Source: Afipia sp. (GTDB lineage: Bacteria; Pseudomonadota; Alphaproteobacteria; Rhizobiales; Xanthobacteraceae). Taken from it: a stretch of 64,000 bases of DNA. The DNA is taken from positions 186,001 through 250,000 of the forward strand of contig JANINQ010000008.1 of NCBI GenBank assembly GCA_024508675.1, written 5' to 3'. Under the pieces are notes generated by a model. It was not told where the DNA came from and ran no database searches. It saw only the letters and a program-made list of their open reading frames with translations. Made by a program: the position numbers and the translations under genes. This document shows, piece by piece, positions 59,383 to 64,000 of this stretch. Position 1 is the first letter of the stretch. Every line of letters starts with the position of its first letter.

Positions 59383-59991
59383 ATGGCGTCTGACATGATC
59401 AAGTCATCAAGAATTGCACGCCGCAGCCGGCAGCTCATCGCACGCTTCGCACGGGACAGCCGCGGACTGGCTGCCGTCGAATTCGCATTCATCGTGCCGC
59501 TGATGCTGGTGCTGTTGTTTGGAATGATCGACACATCGAGCGGCGTCGCCATCGACCGCAAGGTGACGCTGACCACACGTTCGCTGTCCGATCTGGTGTC
59601 GCAGGGCACCAGTGTGTCGCAGACCGATCTGAAGAACTTCTTTGGCTTTGGCGTCGCGATCATGGCGCCTTACGGTGTCAACTCCGGAGAACTGGAGCAG
59701 AAGGTCACGCAGCTCGCCGTCGACGGATCGAAGCAGGTCAAGGTGGTCTGGAGTTATTCCGCAACCATCGCCAACAACACAGCCACGGTTACAACGGGCT
59801 ATGCCAAGGACACCGTCGTCACGACGGTCCCCGCCAACCTTCTTGTCGCGAACACCTATCTGATCTGGAGCGAGGTGAAATACAGCTATACGCCGATCAC
59901 CGGCTACGTTCTGGGCAAGACGGTCATCCCGCTCTCCGACGAAACCTACACGCGGCCTCGCCAGTCCGACAAGGTCGATTACACAAGCTGA
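59383..59991 (+). CDS. TadE/TadG-like pseudopilin (second)
   Basis: A 202-residue paralogue with basic N-terminus RIARRSRQLIARFARDSRGL and hydrophobic helix AAVEFAFIVPLMLVLLFGMI, then a periplasmic domain rich in Thr, Val and Tyr. Its ATG is three bases past the preceding stop, so the two are co-transcribed. Tad loci commonly encode a pair of such proteins (TadE, TadF). No von Willebrand domain of TadG is present, so TadE/TadF is the better label. Confidence 0.87.
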   Translation: MASDMIKSSRIARRSRQLIARFARDSRGLAAVEFAFIVPLMLVLLFGMIDTSSGVAIDRKVTLTTRSLSDLVSQGTSVSQTDLKNFFGFGVAIMAPYGVNSGELEQKVTQLAVDGSKQVKVVWSYSATIANNTATVTTGYAKDTVVTTVPANLLVANTYLIWSEVKYSYTPITGYVLGKTVIPLSDETYTRPRQSDKVDYTS

Positions 59992-60038
59992 TTGCGGGAT
60001 CGTTCCGCGTCATCTGACGCGTCAAACAGATCAAACAG

Positions 60039-60067
60039 AAAAGGCCGTGCGATCCGCACGGCCTTTT
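60039..60067. terminator. Bidirectional terminator between tadE operon and cspA
   Basis: A perfect 13-bp stem AAAAGGCCGTGCG / CGCACGGCCTTTT with a three-base loop between convergent genes. T-runs stand on both sides. Confidence 0.9.
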
Positions 60068-60122
60068 CCGTATTCATGTCTGGGTCTGAAATATCCCGCA
60101 GCGTCAGCCGCGAAAATTTCAG

Positions 60123-60329
60123 TTAGCCGGCGGCGCGAAGATTGTCCGCCGACGACTTGCCCGAACGGCGATCGGCAACGATCTCGTAGGAGATCTTCTG
60201 GCCTTCGCGCAGCGTTCCCAGGCCAGCGCGCTCGACGGCGCTGATGTGAACGAACACGTCGTTTCCGCCGTCATCCGGCTGAATAAAACCGTAGCCCTTA
60301 GTCGCGTTGAACCACTTCACAGTTCCCAT
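60123..60329 (-). CDS. cspA: Cold-shock domain protein CspA family
   Basis: A 68-residue OB-fold protein with both RNA-binding motifs, KGYGFIQPD and DVFVHISAV. It binds single-stranded RNA or DNA and melts structured mRNA at low temperature. The open frame extends to 60374, but ATG 60329 ([15 protein letters not shown]) is the standard start of the family. It is preceded by a leader of more than 100 bases, with a hairpin at 60368-60383 (GGCTCA / TGAGCC), as is common for cold-shock genes. It stands on the same strand as infA and the helicase. Confidence 0.93.
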   Translation of the reverse strand: MGTVKWFNATKGYGFIQPDDGGNDVFVHISAVERAGLGTLREGQKISYEIVADRRSGKSSADNLRAAG

Positions 60330-60599
60330 GCTCACGCAGGTAGTCCTTCTCAAGATAGATATTCCATGGCTCACGAATGAGCCGGTGAGATCGAAATTTG
60401 GATGAGGTCCGTCAGCGTCTAAACCGGCTGTACCGGTGGATAGCTAGGTCGTCCGGCCGAAGATCGATCAGCGGATATTAGGTGAAAATGGGCCTTAAAA
60501 CAATCCTGACGTGCGCGGATTTTGATACCCGCGCGACGTGCTTGGAATATGCCGGATCGCGCATGGCGTGCGCGACCCTGTCTGGTGAGCCGAAAGGGG

Positions 60600-60890
60600 T
60601 TACCTGCGGCGAAACTGTCCGCCGCGCGGCGGCGCGCCGCGGGGAGGACCACCGGCGCCGGCAGGGCGCTCGTCCTTATGCCGGAAAATCAGGCGGCCCT
60701 TTTCCAGATCGTAAGGCGACATTTCGATGGTCACCCGGTCGCCAGCCAGGGTCTTGATGCGGTTCTTCTTCATCTTGCCCGCGGTGTAGGCAACGATTTC
60801 ATGTCCGGCATCGAGCTGAACGCGATAGCGCGCATCGGGAAGGATTTCGGTCACCAGTCCTTCAAACTGGATCAGTTCTTCTTTCGCCAT
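60600..60890 (-). CDS. infA: Translation initiation factor IF-1 with basic C-terminal extension
   Basis: A 96-residue OB-fold protein: [40 protein letters not shown] and [20 protein letters not shown] match IF-1, which occupies the ribosomal A site during initiation. Standard IF-1 ends near residue 72. Here a tail of about 24 residues rich in Arg, Gly and Pro is added ([20 protein letters not shown]). GGAGA lies just before the ATG. It follows the DEAD-box helicase gene by 38 bases, suggesting a common transcript. The species may have a second, normal-length infA elsewhere. Confidence 0.9.
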   Translation of the reverse strand: MAKEELIQFEGLVTEILPDARYRVQLDAGHEIVAYTAGKMKKNRIKTLAGDRVTIEMSPYDLEKGRLIFRHKDERPAGAGGPPRGAPPRGGQFRRR

Positions 60891-60928
60891 AGGGTCTCCA
60901 GGTCTCTCATTCGGTTGTTCGATAAAAG

Positions 60929-62410
60929 CTACGAGCGTTGCGGGCGCTGATTATGCTTATGGCCTTGCGCCTTCGCAGGCCGGCTTTCCCGGTGAAGAAA
61001 TGCGACGCCCTGAATACCATCGCCGCCATTGCCGTGAGAAGTCCGTGGCTGCTCATTGCGACTACTCTGGCGGGTATTTTCGTGACGTCCGCTCTCATGG
61101 CGGTTGGTCTGGACCATACCGTTACCACCGCCCGGACGCCTGCGGCGGCGTGGACCCTTTGATCCGGGGGCGCCTTCATTTGCGCGGGCGCCATGGTTGT
61201 TAGGATTGTGGCCATGACCGTGGGATGACCGGCCCTGCCGCTGCTGGGGAGCCGAAGCCGGGCGCTGCTGTTGCTGTCCGGGGGTGCGGCGGTCTTCCTT
61301 CGGCAGGGTGACCTTGATCAGCCGTTCGATGTCGCGCAGGTAGCCAAGCTCCTCGGCCCCTGCCACCAGCGAAATCGCGGTGCCGTCCGCGCCGGCGCGC
61401 GCGGTGCGGCCGATGCGGTGAACATAGGTTTCCGGCACGTTGGTCAGGTCGAAGTTGATGACATGGCTGATGCCGTCGACATCGATGCCGCGTGCGGCGA
61501 TGTCGGTGGCCACCAGCGTGCGGATATCGCCGGTGCGGAAGGCTGCCAGCACGCGCTCGCGGTGGTTCTGCGACTTGTTGCCGTGAATGGCCTCGGCCGG
61601 AATCCCCGCTTTTACAAGGCCTTTTACCACCTTGTCGGCGCCGTGCTTGGTGCGGGTGAACACCAGTGCGCGGTTGACCGGCTCGTTCTTGAGGATCTGC
61701 GCCAGGATGGCGGGCTTCGCCGAATGATCGACCTGCAGCACCTTCTGTGTGATGCGCTCGACCGTGGAGGACACCGGGGTCACCGCGACGCGGGCCGGAT
61801 TGTTCAGCATCTGGTCGGCGAGATCAGCGATGTCCTTCGGCATGGTGGCCGAGAAGAACAGGGTCTGACGCTTGATCGGCAGCTTGGCGACGATTTTGCG
61901 GATGTCGTTGATGAAGCCCATGTCGAGCATGCGGTCGGCTTCATCGAGGACAAGGAATTCGACCTGGTTGAGCTTGAGCGCATTGCCCTGAACCATGTCG
62001 AGCAGGCGGCCCGGTGTCGCCACCATGACTTCCACGCCCTGCATAACGGAGCGGACCTGACGGCCCATCGGCACGCCGCCGATGGCCAGCGCCGAGGTCA
62101 GGCGCATATGCCGGCCATAGGCATTGAAGCTGTCGAGGATCTGGCCGGACAGTTCGCGGGTGGGGCTCAGCACCAGCACGCGGCAGGTCTTGGGTTGGGG
62201 CTTGATGCGGTTTTCCAGCAGGCGATGGAGGATCGGCAGCGCGAAGGATGCGGTCTTGCCGGTGCCGGTCTGGGCGATGCCGATCACGTCACGGCCGGTG
62301 ATCGCGATGGGGATGGTCTGGGCCTGAATGGGGGTAGGCGTGACGTAATTTTCTTCTTTAAGCGCACGCGAGATGGGATCGGCCAGGCCGAAATCCTGAA
62401 AGGAGGTCAA
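60929..62410 (-). CDS. rhlE: DEAD-box ATP-dependent RNA helicase (RhlE type)
   Basis: A 493-residue helicase with Q-motif region [12 protein letters not shown], Walker A AQTGTGKT (46-53), [12 protein letters not shown] (156-159), SAT (187-189) and [10 protein letters not shown] (about 327-336). A disordered C-terminal tail from about residue 380 is rich in Gln, Arg, Gly, His and Asn. It unwinds RNA duplexes, for example in ribosome assembly or mRNA decay, often at low temperature. The start is a TTG at 62410 with no strong ribosome site, so the exact N-terminus is uncertain. The next gene is infA. Confidence 0.93.
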   Translation of the reverse strand: MTSFQDFGLADPISRALKEENYVTPTPIQAQTIPIAITGRDVIGIAQTGTGKTASFALPILHRLLENRIKPQPKTCRVLVLSPTRELSGQILDSFNAYGRHMRLTSALAIGGVPMGRQVRSVMQGVEVMVATPGRLLDMVQGNALKLNQVEFLVLDEADRMLDMGFINDIRKIVAKLPIKRQTLFFSATMPKDIADLADQMLNNPARVAVTPVSSTVERITQKVLQVDHSAKPAILAQILKNEPVNRALVFTRTKHGADKVVKGLVKAGIPAEAIHGNKSQNHRERVLAAFRTGDIRTLVATDIAARGIDVDGISHVINFDLTNVPETYVHRIGRTARAGADGTAISLVAGAEELGYLRDIERLIKVTLPKEDRRTPGQQQQRPASAPQQRQGRSSHGHGHNPNNHGARANEGAPGSKGPRRRRRPGGGNGMVQTNRHESGRHENTRQSSRNEQPRTSHGNGGDGIQGVAFLHRESRPAKAQGHKHNQRPQRS

Positions 62411-62851
62411 AAGGGTATCTTTCTATGAGTCGCAACGCACGCCCGGCGGGTTGCCGGGTGCGGGCGGGTGTCGGAGACACCCGCGTGTCTGGGGCGTCGG
62501 CTTTGTTAGCTGAATGGGCAAGCCAGAAACCGTTTTACGGGATCCGTACACGCGGCTCGCAAAGACCCGATGATTCTCAAGGTCGTGGCGGTCATATGGA
62601 GCAGGAACACGGCGCTTTCAAGGAGAATCCGCCTTTGGCACGCCGTTGCAGTGATTGTGGCCAACAGGAGGGGAGGCCGAGAGGCCGCTGCCTGCTCGAA
62701 TTTTATACATTTGCAAAATTATGATCGTTTATTGTGCAGATGACGAATGGTGCATCAACGGAATTGCCTGCAAATAAGGCAGCAAAAATACACTTTAGGC
62801 GTCGATGTAAATTTCTCTCAATAAATCAAATAATTAGGCGATTTCGCGCCA
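62411..62851. promoter_or_regulatory. rhlE leader / urtA upstream region without recognisable genes
   Basis: About 440 bases with no supported gene. An open frame at 62425-62724 lacks a ribosome site and any family character. The region probably holds the rhlE promoter and leader and, toward 62700-62850, an AT-rich part before urtA with TTGTGCA (62733-62739) and TGGTGCA (62748-62754), each resembling an NtrC half-site but arranged as direct repeats. Confidence 0.35.
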
Positions 62852-62866
62852 TGGCATAGTTCTTGC
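62852..62866 (+). promoter_or_regulatory. Sigma-54 promoter (-24/-12) of urtA
   Basis: TGGCAT-AGTTC-TTGC carries the invariant GG (-24) and GC (-12) with the correct spacing of the sigma-54 consensus TGGCAC-N5-TTGC. It lies 73 bases upstream of the urtA start, as expected for a nitrogen-regulated urea transporter. Confidence 0.75.
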
Positions 62867-62938
62867 GATTCCCTTAACGCCGCCGGCCGTTGAGCCGTCG
62901 CACAGCGTTTCACGTCTGCGTCAGGGAGATGACATCGC

Positions 62939-64000
62939 ATGACTAGGCATTTCAACACAGCTGCAGTTGCACCGTTCAGCCGCCGTAAATGGTTGGCCGC
63001 AACTGCGGGTCTTTTCTTGGGCCTCGCTACGGTTGGTAGCGCAAAGGCGCAGGACACCATCAAGGTCGGCGTCCTTCATTCATTATCCGGAACGATGGCC
63101 ATCAGCGAAACCACGCTGAAGGATACGGTGCTGTTCCTCATTGATGAGCAGAACAAGAAGGGCGGCGTTCTCGGCAAGAAGCTCGAAGCCGTCGTGGTCG
63201 ACCCGGCTTCGAACTGGCCGCTGTTCGCCGAGAAGGCCCGCGAACTGATCACCAAGGACAAGGTGTCGGTGGTGTTCGGCTGCTGGACCTCGGTGTCGCG
63301 CAAGTCCGTGCTGCCGGTGTTCAAGGAACTGAACTCGATCCTGTTCTATCCCGTGCAGTACGAAGGCGAGGAGAGCGAGCGTAACGTGTTCTACACGGGT
63401 GCGGCTCCGAACCAGCAGGCGATCCCGGCGGTCGATTATCTCGCCAAGGAAGAAAAGGTGCAGCGCTGGGTTCTGGCCGGCACCGACTACGTCTATCCGC
63501 GCACCACCAACAAGATCCTTGAAGCCTATCTGAAGTCGAAGGGCGTCAAGGCTGAAGACATCATGATCAACTACACGCCGTTTGGTCACTCCGACTGGCA
63601 GACCATCGTTGCCGACATCAAAAAGTTCGGCTCGGCGGGCAAGAAGACGGCAGTGGTTTCGACCATCAACGGCGACGCCAACGTGCCGTTCTACAAGGAG
63701 CTCGGCAACCAGGGCATCAAGGCGACCGATATTCCTGTCGTCGCGTTCTCGGTCGGCGAGGAAGAACTCGCCGGCATCGACACCAAGCCGCTGCTCGGCC
63801 ATCTCGCCGCCTGGAACTACTTCCAGTCGATCAAGACGCCCGAGAACGAGGCCTTCATCAAGGCCTGGCAGACCTACACCAAGAATCCGAAGCGCGTGAC
63901 CAACGATCCGATGGAAGCGCACGTGATCGGCTTCGACATGTGGGTGAAGGCTGTCGAGAAGGCCGGTTCGGTTGATGCCGACAAGGTGATCGACGCTCTT
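62939..64000 (+). CDS. urtA: Urea ABC transporter substrate-binding protein, partial
   Basis: The first 354 codons of UrtA, cut by the right edge. A twin-arginine-like signal (FSRRKWLAATAGLFLGLATV, ending GSAKAQ) is followed by DTIKVGVLHSLSGTMAISET, SVVFGCWTSVSRKSVLPVFK and LFYPVQYEGEESERNVFYTG, blocks that separate UrtA from amino acid binding proteins of the same fold. It captures urea in the periplasm for the UrtBCDE complex, expected beyond the window. AGGGAG lies ten bases before the ATG, and a sigma-54 promoter precedes it. Confidence 0.95.
   Translation, partial: MTRHFNTAAVAPFSRRKWLAATAGLFLGLATVGSAKAQDTIKVGVLHSLSGTMAISETTLKDTVLFLIDEQNKKGGVLGKKLEAVVVDPASNWPLFAEKARELITKDKVSVVFGCWTSVSRKSVLPVFKELNSILFYPVQYEGEESERNVFYTGAAPNQQAIPAVDYLAKEEKVQRWVLAGTDYVYPRTTNKILEAYLKSKGVKAEDIMINYTPFGHSDWQTIVADIKKFGSAGKKTAVVSTINGDANVPFYKELGNQGIKATDIPVVAFSVGEEELAGIDTKPLLGHLAAWNYFQSIKTPENEAFIKAWQTYTKNPKRVTNDPMEAHVIGFDMWVKAVEKAGSVDADKVIDAL

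Noticed and set aside
62425-62724. Plus-strand open frame of 99 codons before urtA
   Set aside because: No ribosome site, no domain, Arg/Gly-rich composition; it lies in the likely rhlE leader.

Overview
The window reads as a chromosomal segment of an alphaproteobacterium of the order Hyphomicrobiales, most like the Nitrobacteraceae (Bradyrhizobium, Rhodopseudomonas, Afipia). This rests on protein character (a pim-type beta-oxidation operon, CycM-like cytochrome c, a CpaA-F/Tad pilus locus with CtrA-like boxes), high GC, and several families of dispersed palindromic repeats. I see no rRNA, tRNA, CRISPR, prophage or insertion sequence. Coding density is high and all genes look intact; the first and last genes are cut by the window edges.

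Layout. (1) 1-3258: an HAAT-type (Liv) ABC transporter on the minus strand, with LivM and LivG fused in one chain and cut at the left edge, divergent from a MarR regulator. (2) 3449-12718: a minus-strand block with a glycerate 2-kinase, three tandem paralogous periplasmic binding proteins, each followed by its own hairpin terminator, and livG-livF-livH-livM. (3) 13019-22650: an IclR regulator divergent from a plus-strand beta-oxidation operon in the order of R. palustris pimF-A-B-C-D, plus an SDR. A near-consensus IclR operator lies in the divergent promoter. The likely logic is uptake of a dicarboxylic or related acid by the Liv system, CoA activation (PimA), then dehydrogenation (PimCD), hydration/oxidation (PimF) and thiolysis (PimB). 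(4) 22895-31751: glycerol kinase, an exported beta-carbonic anhydrase, a GST, a small secreted protein, and metF-metH. (5) 32185-37016: LLM flavin oxidoreductase, cytochrome b561, a VIT-family transporter, kdsB-pheA and cytochrome cycM. (6) 37235-44977: a yejA-yejA-yejB-yejE-yejF oligopeptide ABC transporter operon with two translationally coupled binding proteins. (7) 45105-47343: an NlpC/P60 hydrolase overlapping an M17 aminopeptidase.

(8) 47557-59991: a complete Flp/Tad pilus locus: tadD-like lipoprotein, cpaB-C-D-E-F-tadB-tadC, cpaA prepilin peptidase, a 51-residue membrane protein, two tandem 54-residue Flp pilins, a stand-alone secretin N-domain protein and two TadE-like pseudopilins. 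TTAA-N7-TTAA and TTAACCAT sequences typical of CtrA sites occur in front of several of these units. (9) 60123-62410: an RNA-remodelling set of rhlE-type DEAD-box helicase, an IF-1 with an Arg/Gly/Pro tail, and a cold-shock protein. (10) 62411-64000: a sigma-54 type -24/-12 promoter and the start of urtA, the urea ABC transporter binding protein, cut by the right edge.

No entirely unknown system is evident. The most interesting signals are the apparently CtrA-wired pilus locus with duplicated pilins and an orphan secretin N-domain, the triplicated binding-protein array with a shared palindrome upstream, and the IclR box of the pim operon.
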